NCBI GenBank assembly: GCA_021828935.1
Contig: JAJZCU010000030.1
Location: forward strand, 1 to 11,000
Length of the DNA stretch: 11,000 bases
Direction: 5' to 3'
Source of the DNA: Planctomycetota bacterium
Lineage (GTDB): Bacteria > Planctomycetota > Phycisphaerae > WQYP01
Every line of letters starts with the position of its first letter. Position 1 is the stretch's first letter. Below the pieces are notes generated by a model that saw nothing but the letters and a program-made list of their open reading frames with translations, had not been told where the DNA came from and searched no databases. The position numbers and the translations under genes are program-made. Of the stretch, positions 1 to 6,300 are shown one piece after another.

Positions 1-86
1 CGTTTTTCGGCGGAGGCAAGCTGATTGTAACCGCTGATTTTAACGGCTGGATTCAGGTCTGGCGCCTGCAAAAGGTTTCGCGATGA
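1..86 (+). CDS. WD40-repeat protein, C-terminal fragment
   Basis: The frame beginning at base 3 is open from the window edge and stops at the TGA at 84-86, giving the last 27 residues of a protein whose body lies upstream. The visible stretch contains LIVTADFNGWIQVWRL, which matches the closing strands of a WD40 blade: a hydrophobic strand, an Asp before a Gly turn, then the V-W pair followed by a basic residue and Leu. WD40 proteins form beta-propellers used as protein-interaction platforms, and in PVC bacteria they are often fused to kinases or cytochrome-like domains. The rest is unseen, so domain partners and function cannot be given. The next likely gene on this strand starts about 200 bases on. 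Confidence 0.6.
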   Translation, partial: FFGGGKLIVTADFNGWIQVWRLQKVSR

Positions 87-291
87 CCTTCGGCCAGCGT
101 CCACCGTGACGAACTCCGCCGCAGTAGACGGCTCTGACCCGCCTCTCCCCGGAGCTTCCAAGGACGTTGACCCCCTGTGCCGCCCGCGACGAACAAGGCC
201 TCACGTCCGGCAATATGATCTGCTGAAAGGCCTGCCGGCTCCGCGCCCGAATAGGCAGCGGATGGTTGTCAAGAAATGGAAGGTTCTGCTT

Positions 292-855
292 ATGGCAATA
301 GATGAAGACCAATTATCCAGAAGCTTTGATGCCGCAATATGCGGCGCAATTGCCCGTTCCGAACCGCTGGGCGCCAAGCTTTTCCAAGCCGGATATTACG
401 CCGAATATGTTCGCAGCCAATCGCCCCTCGGCGATGTGTGGCAGGCGTTTCAGGATGAGGCAACCGCAGTTGAGGCGCGTTGCCAGCGCGTGCTAACCAT
501 TGCCGAAGGCGTCCTAAAGGGATTTCCGGAGCTGAGGGTCAGCCGCGAGCGGCTGACCGTGCGCTGCAACCTCGCTGATACCGGCGTTCATACCGCCGCT
601 GTCCGCCGGATCGGCTGCATGTTCCATTTTGAAGCGACGCACAATTTCTCGGGTTCCAGCCGGTTTCTTGGCGCCTTGCCGTCGGCCCACGTCAGCCACG
701 CCAGCGCTGCGGGCGGCCCGGCCACCAGCAATGCGCACCAGACGGCGCAGGAGCGGCTGGAAGACTTGCTTAATATCTTAAGCAATTCATTGGAGGAGTT
801 CCTGGCGGGCGTCGGCGCGGCGGTTGGCGCCGCGCGTGGGGCAAAGGGATTATGA
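292..855 (+). CDS. Hypothetical 187-aa helical protein
   Basis: I do not recognise a family. The ATG at 292 is preferred because GGAAGG at 278-283 sits 8 bases upstream. The frame stays open back to a GTG at 106, with another ATG at 262, but the residues before 292 are rich in Arg and Pro and look non-coding. The protein has no signal peptide or membrane segment. Its first half (about residues 1-85) reads as amphipathic helices rich in Ala, Glu and Gln. A middle part (about 85-125) has alternating hydrophobics and could be beta strands. An Ala/Ser/Gly/His-rich linker (about 130-150) precedes a leucine-rich helix (about 150-175, LEDLLNILSNSLEEFLAGVG). Codon use looks ordinary for the region. 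A small membrane-protein gene follows after 48 bases on the same strand and is probably co-transcribed. A cytoplasmic adaptor is possible but not shown. Confidence 0.55.
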   Translation: MAIDEDQLSRSFDAAICGAIARSEPLGAKLFQAGYYAEYVRSQSPLGDVWQAFQDEATAVEARCQRVLTIAEGVLKGFPELRVSRERLTVRCNLADTGVHTAAVRRIGCMFHFEATHNFSGSSRFLGALPSAHVSHASAAGGPATSNAHQTAQERLEDLLNILSNSLEEFLAGVGAAVGAARGAKGL

Positions 856-903
856 TACTGCGCGCCGCTGGTTTTATTTTCAGCGCCCCGTGAGGCATTC
901 AAT

Positions 904-1113
904 ATGAATGTTGTGCAATTGATATTAACCTGGCTGGGGTATGCGGTGGTTGCCGCCTTCGTGGTCATCATACTGGCCCTGAACCTCCGAATGTTGGTGT
1001 TTGGACACCGGATGACCAAAACCATGATCTTCCGGTGGCTAAGGCGCCTGTCCTGGTTGTTTATTATTGCCGACGGATTGCTGATCGCCGGCGAGCTCTT
1101 GCGGCATGTGTAA
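904..1113 (+). CDS. Small membrane protein, two helices, 69 aa
   Basis: The short protein has two hydrophobic segments, about residues 5-30 and 48-65. A basic loop between them (RMLVFGHRMTK...RWLRR) predicts a hairpin in the inner membrane with the loop on the cytoplasmic side. GAGG at 892-895 is 8 bases before the ATG, which supports this start. It lies 48 bases after the preceding hypothetical gene on the same strand, so the two probably form an operon. No family is recognised. The opposite strand is also open here (588-1121), but its translation is low-quality and spans both plus-strand genes, so I treat it as a shadow. Confidence 0.5.
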   Translation: MNVVQLILTWLGYAVVAAFVVIILALNLRMLVFGHRMTKTMIFRWLRRLSWLFIIADGLLIAGELLRHV

Positions 1114-1503
1114 GGATGCATCGGTGCGTGCTCCCGGCCCGCGCGAGTAGCGCCGTGGTGAGTCCGCGGGGCAGGGCGAGCACCTGCAGCCAGTCCAGGT
1201 TAAATTCCGCGCCAGCGAAACCCCGCCAGCAGCATGCAGTTCTTTTATCTGTTGGACCGCTCTCGCGTCAATGATTTTCCACGCGATGCCAACGCCCTCC
1301 CAATGAGGCGGGCCTGACTGTGGATGCCTTTTTCCACAATTTCCGATTTGAAACAGCAGCGACCTCGCGTTGGCGCCGGAAAGCATCTTTAGACCCCTCA
1401 GAGGTGCATCCGGTTTCACGAACGCGCCGCGCGCGTCGGTCCCGGCGCGCCTCGTGTTTATCGCAATCCACACGCCGGCGTCCTTACAGGCCGTTGCGCC
1501 GTT
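1114..1503. other. Gene-poor spacer, possibly decayed coding DNA
   Basis: No frame here is convincing. A 144-codon minus-strand frame covers 1039-1473 but runs 75 bases into the small membrane-protein gene and has no good ribosome binding site. A second minus frame reads a short protein-like stretch (FNLDWLQVLALPRGL) around 1130-1210. Protein-like pieces in different frames would fit a decayed gene, but I cannot name one. A short inverted repeat, TGTGGA at 1319-1324 with TCCACA at 1333-1338, lies inside; it has no T-tract and is not a clear terminator. The spacer separates the plus-strand gene pair from the end of the minus-strand AIM24 gene. Confidence 0.35.
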
Positions 1504-2205
1504 TCAGGACGCGCCTTCAGACGTGATTGGCATGTACATGGACTGCAAGGCGATTCTTCCCGGCCCGGTGAAACGGTTCCATACCAACTGCCCGGCGCTG
1601 GCAAATATGCCGGATGTCAGCTTTTGCATCTTTGTCTCCATGCTCACGCTGGGATCTTTGTATATCCATCCACCCGGCTCGATGTCGATCTGCTCGCGCG
1701 GGCCAAGTTCAATTTCGAATACATTTCCATAGCCATGCAGCCATAGGATGCCTTCCTGGTGGCCCGTTGTGAAGGTATCGATAAAAAAACCGGTGCCGCT
1801 AAAAAGCATGTTGACCACGCCCTGCACGCGCCGGAAGGAGTAGTCCACGTTGCTGCTGGCGGCCAGGAATTGGTGCTCGCGCACATCCACCGCCTGGCCT
1901 GCCGTCAAGTGTAACGCGAAGACGTGCCCAGGGCCGTCCCGGCTGAAAGCGATTCGCCCCGGGCCTTTCGCTTCGGTCATGAAAATCGCCATGCCCGCGA
2001 TCATACGCTTAAAAACCCCTTTCATTGCCCTGATACCCACGTTTACGGCTGGATCTTTCCAGAGCAACACATGGTGCTCGAAGTAAATGCCCATGTCGCG
2101 CATTTCGATTTGCAGCACGGGCGTCAGTTCCCCCTCAATGTGGTAGGTGAGGCCTGCATAATTTTCATCGCGCAATTGAGTGCTTAATAAAGTGGGAACC
2201 GCCAT
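1504..2205 (-). CDS. AIM24 (TIGR00266/DUF124) family protein
   Basis: The 233-aa product is full length for the AIM24/TIGR00266 family. These are compact proteins of stacked beta-sandwich (double-stranded beta-helix) units, named after a yeast mitochondrial biogenesis factor; the bacterial role is unclear. Family features include KGPGRIAFSRDGPGHVFAL (about residues 80-98), a strand-rich middle with FSGTGFFIDTF (about 135-145), the block WLHGYGNVFEIELGPREQI (about 152-170) with EPGGWIYKD, and the closing WNRFTGPGRIALQSMYMP motif. There is no signal peptide or membrane helix, so a cytosolic location is likely. The start at 2205 is chosen because AAAGGA lies 9 bases upstream; an in-frame ATG at 2214 would overlap that site. 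The gene stands alone: upstream lies a spacer, and downstream is gene-poor DNA. It carries no sign of being part of the RHS island. Confidence 0.9.
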   Translation of the reverse strand: MAVPTLLSTQLRDENYAGLTYHIEGELTPVLQIEMRDMGIYFEHHVLLWKDPAVNVGIRAMKGVFKRMIAGMAIFMTEAKGPGRIAFSRDGPGHVFALHLTAGQAVDVREHQFLAASSNVDYSFRRVQGVVNMLFSGTGFFIDTFTTGHQEGILWLHGYGNVFEIELGPREQIDIEPGGWIYKDPSVSMETKMQKLTSGIFASAGQLVWNRFTGPGRIALQSMYMPITSEGAS

Positions 2206-2541
2206 GACAGCCATTCCTTTCGATTGCGTAACATTCAAATGTGGACGGCCGCATCGCATGCGCCAGCGCGCATAACATACCAAGCTTGTGGCGCCACGCC
2301 AAGCCCGCGGCCCTCACGAAAAGGGGTGTGGCAAAACTTTTGGGGGCCCGGTTTAATTGTTAGAAACGGCCTGAAGTTGCCAAAATCGTTCGGTTTGGCC
2401 GCTGTGGTCCAGGGCTTCCAAGGCCATGATCTCCTCACCGGTCCAAATCCGGCGATCCTGCGGCGCAATTGAATATTTAGGATGCGCATCACGCCACGAA
2501 ATGGGGGGTTTTAATGAGCGTGTTGGAAAGAGTTGGGGCAC
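2206..2541. other. Intergenic region upstream of the AIM24 gene
   Basis: Apart from the doubtful 62-codon minus-strand frame at 2353-2541, nothing here looks like a gene. The stretch must contain the promoter of the minus-strand AIM24 gene, but I see no confident -35/-10 pair. The ribosome binding site of that gene (AAAGGA on the minus strand) lies at its left edge, just above base 2214. No terminator hairpin with a T-tract was found for the island genes entering from the right. Confidence 0.4.
2353..2541 (-). CDS. Possible small protein or gene remnant, 62 aa
   Basis: This frame opens with GTG directly after the stop of the upstream membrane-protein gene on the same strand and ends at 2353. 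Its C-terminal half (RRIWTGEEIMALEALDHSG, then QTERFWQLQAVSNN) looks protein-like: acidic, helical, with two tryptophans. The N-terminal third is poor in coding character, and no ribosome binding site stands out. It could be a third gene of the RHS-linked transcript, a remnant of a longer gene, or chance. No family is recognised. Confidence 0.22.
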   Translation of the reverse strand: MPQLFPTRSLKPPISWRDAHPKYSIAPQDRRIWTGEEIMALEALDHSGQTERFWQLQAVSNN

Positions 2542-2844
2542 CTATCGATCTGGACCACGCGGCGGCGGTTGAGCGGGTGCGGATTTTTCGTCGGCGAAAC
2601 GTTTCCCATCCCGCGGTATCCTGTTTTTAGCGGTTCGCGACCATGCAAATCCGCTGACCCAGTAGAAGGCAACAAAGCTAAACGCGCCCTCAACCAGTGA
2701 CGCCAGCGTCAGGCCCAGGCCGCCCTTGAAGATCAATGGAGCCCCGGACGCCATGAAAATGGCGAACACGGTCGATTGAAAGAGACGATCTTTCCGCAAG
2801 TATCTTCGTCGAATACGGTACTTCTTTATGAACCCTCGCGCCAT
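2542..2844 (-). CDS. Small membrane protein after RHS fragment 2; candidate immunity protein
   Basis: The product is 100 aa. It has a strongly basic N-terminus (residues 1-20, with IKKYRIRRRYLRKDR), two hydrophobic segments at about 21-39 and 43-68, and a hydrophilic, proline-rich tail. By the positive-inside rule the N-terminus should be cytoplasmic. The start at 2844 is chosen because AAGAAGGA lies 9 bases upstream; ATGs at 2850 and 2853 would sit on that site. It begins 58 bases after the stop of the second RHS fragment, on the same strand. In polymorphic toxin systems that slot normally holds the cognate immunity gene, and a membrane protein there would fit a membrane-acting toxin. I recognise no immunity family, so the role is inferred from position alone. 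Confidence 0.55.
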   Translation of the reverse strand: MARGFIKKYRIRRRYLRKDRLFQSTVFAIFMASGAPLIFKGGLGLTLASLVEGAFSFVAFYWVSGFAWSRTAKNRIPRDGKRFADEKSAPAQPPPRGPDR

Positions 2845-2902
2845 ATGCATCATCCTTCTTCGCGCCCGCAGCCGAGGTGGGCCAAACACGGAGTCACACC
2901 GC

Positions 2903-3646
2903 TTACAGTTGTCCCCAAAGCCACTCTATCCCCCGCACGATCGGGTAGCCGACGGCGCCCCCAGCGCCGCCGATAACCCCGCCGGTGGCCGCGCCGAGAC
3001 CGATGCCGGGCAGATCCTCGGGTCCGCTCATAACACAGACCGTGGCAGCGCCGCCCGTCGCGCCATAGGCGCCCCCCTCAAGAATCACCTGCCCCCAGCG
3101 ATGAAAAAAATTGCCGCGGCTTGCGGAAGGCGCTGCGACCGTGCCATTCTTGTCGACGGCCTCCGCAGGTTGCCCCATGACGAATTGGTACGTGTTCCCC
3201 CCATTAATATACCCCGCCGGATCCTGTTCGATCCAGTTGCCCAGCGTCGGCGAGTAGTCGCGGTGGCGGAAATCGTACAAGCCGGTGATGGGGTCTTCGC
3301 GGCCGCAGTAGCCCCACCCATTCATGGTGGGGCCTGCTACGCGGTGGGAAGGATCCCGGATATTGGAACGTGCGCCGCGGTTTGCGTTGAGGACGGTGGG
3401 GACGCCGTAGGGGGTGTACACGTAACGCTGGACGACGCCCCAGGTGCCGGTGCCGGCTTTATATCCTATTAATGCAGTGACGTTGTAATTTGCGTCGAGC
3501 TGCGTGTAGATGCGGGCGTCGGGTTCGATGGCGCCCGCGCGGTAAGTGTCCCGCAATACCATCGCGTTGATGGTCGCCCACGCGGCAGCGTGGACATAGC
3601 ACCGTCCATTTATGGCGGTGCCCCGTTCCGCGTTTACGCGATCCAT
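2903..3646 (-). CDS. Truncated RHS-core protein with glycine-rich tip (fragment 2)
   Basis: RHS proteins form beta-shells of YD repeats enclosing a C-terminal toxin. This product carries only the end of the RHS core. Counting from the ATG at 3646, RHS similarity begins near residue 16 and includes MVLRD (29-33), YTPYG (77-81), DPITGLYDF (118-126), DYSPTLGNWIEQDP and AGYINGGNTY, ending at AVDKNG (163-168). The remaining tip of about 79 aa is Gly/Ala-rich with small-residue spacing like a glycine zipper (ATGGVIGGAGGAVG), then WLWGQL at the end; this suggests membrane insertion. The frame stays open to 3961, but the extra residues are Arg/Cys-rich and show no RHS similarity, so the true start is uncertain. 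A full RHS protein is usually over 1000 aa, so the N-terminal shell and any secretion domain are missing. It may be a silent cassette. Confidence 0.6.
   Translation of the reverse strand: MDRVNAERGTAINGRCYVHAAAWATINAMVLRDTYRAGAIEPDARIYTQLDANYNVTALIGYKAGTGTWGVVQRYVYTPYGVPTVLNANRGARSNIRDPSHRVAGPTMNGWGYCGREDPITGLYDFRHRDYSPTLGNWIEQDPAGYINGGNTYQFVMGQPAEAVDKNGTVAAPSASRGNFFHRWGQVILEGGAYGATGGAATVCVMSGPEDLPGIGLGAATGGVIGGAGGAVGYPIVRGIEWLWGQL
3181..3306. repeat. RHS core-end direct repeat, copy A
   Basis: This 126-base stretch encodes the conserved end of the RHS core in fragment 2. It matches 4931-5056 at a fixed offset of 1750 bases with 12 mismatches by my hand count, about 90% identity. Several mismatches are silent at the protein level. 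Identity falls away on the tip side, where the C-termini become unrelated. Such core-end homology is where RHS tips are exchanged by recombination. Confidence 0.85.
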
Positions 3647-4042
3647 CACGCCTCGCGAACACGCGAAACATTCTTTATTTTGATTGTGCGAATGCTCGTG
3701 GAGCACGAACGGAGCGTTTGCCGCCCTCCCTTGCCGCCGCGCGGCGGCTCGGCGACATCCGTCGCCGCAGCCGCGCCGGGAAGTGCGTTTATCAATTTTT
3801 TCGGCCAGGCACACCATGGGCACCCCCCCCGGTATTTCTCGAAATCTTACTGCCGCGCGTAACCGGCCGCAAATAAACAATTGCGGCATCGGCGGCCGCC
3901 GGCCCATCAGGGCCCGAAGTTTGGGCGCCGGCGTCGTCGTTTCCCTTTGCTCACGGTACAATCGCCGGGGTTATTCATAGATTTATCCCCTGACGCCACG
4001 TCGCGGGCCATCAGGTGTGCCGGTCAATGCCGCCTCCCGGCC
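3647..4042. other. Spacer between the two RHS modules
   Basis: Between the small membrane protein ending at 4043 and the ATG chosen for RHS fragment 2 I see no convincing gene. The minus-strand frame of fragment 2 is open up to 3961 but reads as Arg/Cys-rich sequence unlike RHS. Plus-strand frames here are similar in quality. RHS similarity begins sharply near base 3600, so this stretch is probably junction DNA left by the rearrangement that removed the 5' part of the gene. A run of G on the minus strand (about 3823-3830) could mimic a ribosome binding site for an ATG at 3817, but the product would not be recognisable. Confidence 0.4.
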
Positions 4043-4303
4043 TTAACGGACGCCCGACAGGACGACCAGCAGCACCGGAAACGCGGCGAATGCCGCGAAG
4101 CGCCCCTCCCGGACACGCCATGAGCACAATCCACCCGCGAATCCGAAACCACAGAGGCCAAGCGCGGGCCCGACGCTCATTCCGCGCAGCACCATATCCG
4201 CCAGCAGGGCAATACAGGATATTGCCCCGAGCGCTTGTCCGCCGCCTAGGTCTGGTATCCAGTCCTGCATAACCCACAAGACCCCGCGCATCCAACCGAG
4301 CAT
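4043..4303 (-). CDS. Small membrane protein after RHS gene 1; candidate immunity protein
   Basis: The product is 86 aa and mostly hydrophobic, with three probable membrane helices at about residues 23-39, 45-61 and 68-84. Short loops contain RGMS and RVREGR. The ATG at 4303 has a strong GGAGG ribosome binding site 7 bases upstream, lying in the 16-base gap after the RHS stop at 4320. This tight spacing implies translation from the same transcript as the RHS gene. The position directly downstream of an RHS tip is the usual immunity slot in polymorphic toxin loci. No known immunity family is recognised. An overlapping frame (4011-4295) on the same strand is Arg-rich and without a good start, so I prefer this one. 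Confidence 0.55.
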   Translation of the reverse strand: MLGWMRGVLWVMQDWIPDLGGGQALGAISCIALLADMVLRGMSVGPALGLCGFGFAGGLCSWRVREGRFAAFAAFPVLLVVLSGVR

Positions 4304-4319
4304 TCCTTAGCCTCCGTGG

Positions 4320-5828
4320 TCAGGGACAATTTTTGGCAATTAGCTTGAACTTGTACTTCAGCGGCCCCATGGTGTAGCCACCCTTGTAGCTGACCGTCCT
4401 TCTCGTGCCAATAGTGATACCCCCGTTTTTTCCGCCGATGTTGACGCCGAGGCCGCTCTTGATCGTGAAGGTTCCACCCACGTTAACGAGCATCCTGACC
4501 GTCACGGTTACCCAATGCTTCTTGGCGCCCTTATTATGAAATTTTGTTGTATAGGTCAAGCTCGTGTGCAGCATGCCGTCCTGCGAGTCGCCGGTGAGTT
4601 TAAGCCCCGTTCCGACCGAAATCCTGCCATTCTGCGACAGGTGGAAGGGCAACCTGAGATCCTGCCCTGCAGCGCGGCGGTGCTCCACAATGAACAGCCA
4701 GCTCAAACCCGGAAACTTGAACATCGCGCCGCTAATCACATGGACTCGGCTCTTATGCTCGACCACCGCGGTACCCGCCCATTTAAGATGGGCGTAAATG
4801 TTCCAGAACACCCCCTCCACGTAGTCCTTAACGGTTGCCTTCTTCGCCCACATGCGGTCTTTTCCGTGGGGGCTCACCCATTTCCATTTCGTGCCTGCAA
4901 AGTCCACCATGCCCGCCGGCCGTGAGGCCGCGAATTCGTACCTGTTCCCCCCATTCACATATCCCGCCGGATCTTGTTCGATCCAGTTGCCGAGCGTCGG
5001 CGAGTAGTCACGGTTTCTGAAATCGTACAAGCCGGTGATGGGGTCTTGGCGGCCGCCTTGGTGCAGGTATTGTGTGAGCGGAATCTGGCTGGCCGCCGTG
5101 GTCCAGTCGGCGTTGAGGACTGTCACCACGCCGTAGGGCGTGTAGATGTAACGTTGCGTGACCTGCCATGTGGTGCCGACGAGGCCTACGATGGCGGTGG
5201 TGTTGAAATTGGCGTCGTGCTGGTAGTAAATCCGCTGCCCGGGCTGTATCGTTCCGCTGCTGTAAGCGTCGCGCAGCACCATCGCATCAATGTACATCTG
5301 CGACCAGACATACTGGTGCGCGACATCCGTGCTTGCCGTGCCATTAACGCGCGTCTCAAGCACCTGCCAGTTATTTGAATAATAAAGGTATTTGACGGTG
5401 CCGGCGGCGACGCCGTTGCCGCCTTGGGGGTAGCTTTCGCTGATTCTGTAGCCAAGCGCGTTGTAGCTGTACGCGGCGATGGTTTGCCCGGCGGGATTTT
5501 GCACGGCAACCAGGCGATTCCACGCATCATAAATTAATTTATTGCCGTTCTGGTCGGTGGTCATGTTGCCGTTGGCATCGTACGTCGGCGTGGCCGACGT
5601 GCCGCTGATGCCGGTGATCTGGTTTTGATTATTAAAGCTACGGGTCTGGGCGGCGCCATTCGTGGTGGAACTGCTCCAATTGCCCAGGGCGTCCATGTTC
5701 CAGGTTTGGCTTTGCGTGGCGGCGGAACTGGTATCGAGCGTGGCGCCGTTGTTTCCGCTGGCGGAGCTGTTGGCGCAGTACAGTTTTGTCTGCGAGCGAT
5801 CCGCTCGCGGTCCGAAGAACCCTTCCAT
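4320..5828 (-). CDS. N-terminally truncated RHS-repeat protein with unknown beta-rich tip (RHS 1)
   Basis: The product is 502 aa from the ATG at 5828, which has AAGGGG 9 bases upstream; a GTG at 5882 is an alternative. RHS similarity begins near residue 20 (SSASGNNGATLDT) and runs through YD-type units YDANGNM (83), YDAWNRL (100) and YSYNALGYRI (120). It continues with MVLRD (183) and YTPYG (229) to the conserved core end DPITGLYDFRNRDYSP (262) and AGYVNGGNRYEF, closing near residue 313. The last roughly 189 residues are an unrelated tip. It starts with Trp/Lys-rich sequence (KWKWVSPHGKDRMW), has a hydrophobic patch (MFKFPGLSWLFIVE), and ends in alternating Thr/Val/Gly strands and a Cys-Pro terminus. 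Known RHS tips are toxins released inside the shell; this one is not a family I can name. The usual N-terminal shell is absent, so the gene is an orphan cassette or a 5'-deleted gene. A small membrane-protein gene follows after 16 bases. Confidence 0.75.
   Translation of the reverse strand: MEGFFGPRADRSQTKLYCANSSASGNNGATLDTSSAATQSQTWNMDALGNWSSSTTNGAAQTRSFNNQNQITGISGTSATPTYDANGNMTTDQNGNKLIYDAWNRLVAVQNPAGQTIAAYSYNALGYRISESYPQGGNGVAAGTVKYLYYSNNWQVLETRVNGTASTDVAHQYVWSQMYIDAMVLRDAYSSGTIQPGQRIYYQHDANFNTTAIVGLVGTTWQVTQRYIYTPYGVVTVLNADWTTAASQIPLTQYLHQGGRQDPITGLYDFRNRDYSPTLGNWIEQDPAGYVNGGNRYEFAASRPAGMVDFAGTKWKWVSPHGKDRMWAKKATVKDYVEGVFWNIYAHLKWAGTAVVEHKSRVHVISGAMFKFPGLSWLFIVEHRRAAGQDLRLPFHLSQNGRISVGTGLKLTGDSQDGMLHTSLTYTTKFHNKGAKKHWVTVTVRMLVNVGGTFTIKSGLGVNIGGKNGGITIGTRRTVSYKGGYTMGPLKYKFKLIAKNCP
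4931..5056. repeat. RHS core-end direct repeat, copy B
   Basis: This is the second copy of the core-end repeat, inside RHS gene 1 and in the same orientation as the copy at 3181-3306. A further, weaker stretch of similarity lies upstream in gene order (about 5105-5160 against 3380-3435), at a slightly different offset because the intervening segment differs in length. Recombination between the copies would delete one tip and one small membrane-protein gene together. Confidence 0.85.
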
Positions 5829-6069
5829 ACGCCGCGACCCCTTGTGCGATGCCTGGACAATCCTATTATGAAACTGCGACACGATATTGGCGGCGAAGGG
5901 CCAAGATGGACCTTGCCGAAGATGACTGAGGGAAATTTAACCGATGTTTTCGGACGTTGCAAGTGAAATACAGTAATTTTTGACAAAATAGGGGCGCCAA
6001 GCGGCTGGCGACAACGCCGTAAGCTGTTGCAGGATAAGGGTTGACGGAACTTTCAAGAAATTTCCCGGC

Positions 6070-6091
6070 GGCGGGATACTGGCGGGATACT
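6070..6091. repeat. Tandem 11-base repeat
   Basis: GGCGGGATACT occurs twice head to tail at 6070-6080 and 6081-6091. It lies in the spacer with no gene on it. Function is unknown; replication slippage is the simplest explanation. Confidence 0.7.
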
Positions 6092-6188
6092 GTGGCAGGC
6101 AAACGGCGAAAATAAATCGGATCCCCGCGGCGGTCCTCTCGGCCTGCGTCCTCGACGGTGCCCGCGCGGTTATTCTTCGCGGCGGGTC

Positions 6189-6256
6189 GTCGTCGTTTCA
6201 ATCTGTGGTAATCTGTGGGTGCCCTCTGGGCGATCTGTGGATAAAAGTCGTCGTTT
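6189..6256. repeat. Cluster of ATCTGTGG repeats flanked by GTCGTCGTTT
   Basis: ATCTGTGG appears at 6201-6208, 6211-6218 and 6233-6240. The cluster is bracketed by two copies of GTCGTCGTTT at 6189-6198 and 6247-6256. The overall composition resembles the short 'ATCTGTGGTAATCTGTGG' interspersed repeats I recall from Verrucomicrobia and related genomes; that link is from memory and unverified. No gene overlaps it. Confidence 0.55.
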
Positions 6257-6278
6257 ATCTGCGCCTGCAGCTTGGCTC

Positions 6279-6300
6279 GCCGGCATATTTATATGCCGGC
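6279..6300. repeat. Perfect inverted repeat with AT-rich centre
   Basis: GCCGGCATAT and ATATGCCGGC are perfect inverted copies separated by two bases, so the 22 bases can form a stem with a GC base and AT top. No T-tract follows on either strand, so it is not a standard intrinsic terminator. It could be a protein-binding palindrome or a repeat end; it lies 23 bases beyond the short-repeat cluster. Confidence 0.5.

Noticed and set aside
40..312. 90-codon minus-strand frame
   Set aside because: Arg-rich, no motifs, and it runs into the end of the WD40 gene and the start of the next plus-strand gene.
588..1121. 177-codon open frame on the minus strand
   Set aside because: It lies antisense to two plus-strand genes with good ribosome binding sites; its translation is Arg/Pro/Ala-rich and shows no motif.
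1039..1473. 144-codon minus-strand frame
   Set aside because: It overlaps the 3' end of the small membrane-protein gene, has no good ribosome binding site and no recognisable family. It may contain decayed coding DNA but does not stand as a gene.
2515..2631. 38-codon plus-strand frame after a run of six G
   Set aside because: The G-run looks like a ribosome binding site, but the frame is antisense to the small membrane protein, very short and without a recognisable sequence.
5866..6201. 111-codon minus-strand frame upstream of RHS 1
   Set aside because: I checked it for the missing RHS repeats and found none; composition is non-coding in style.
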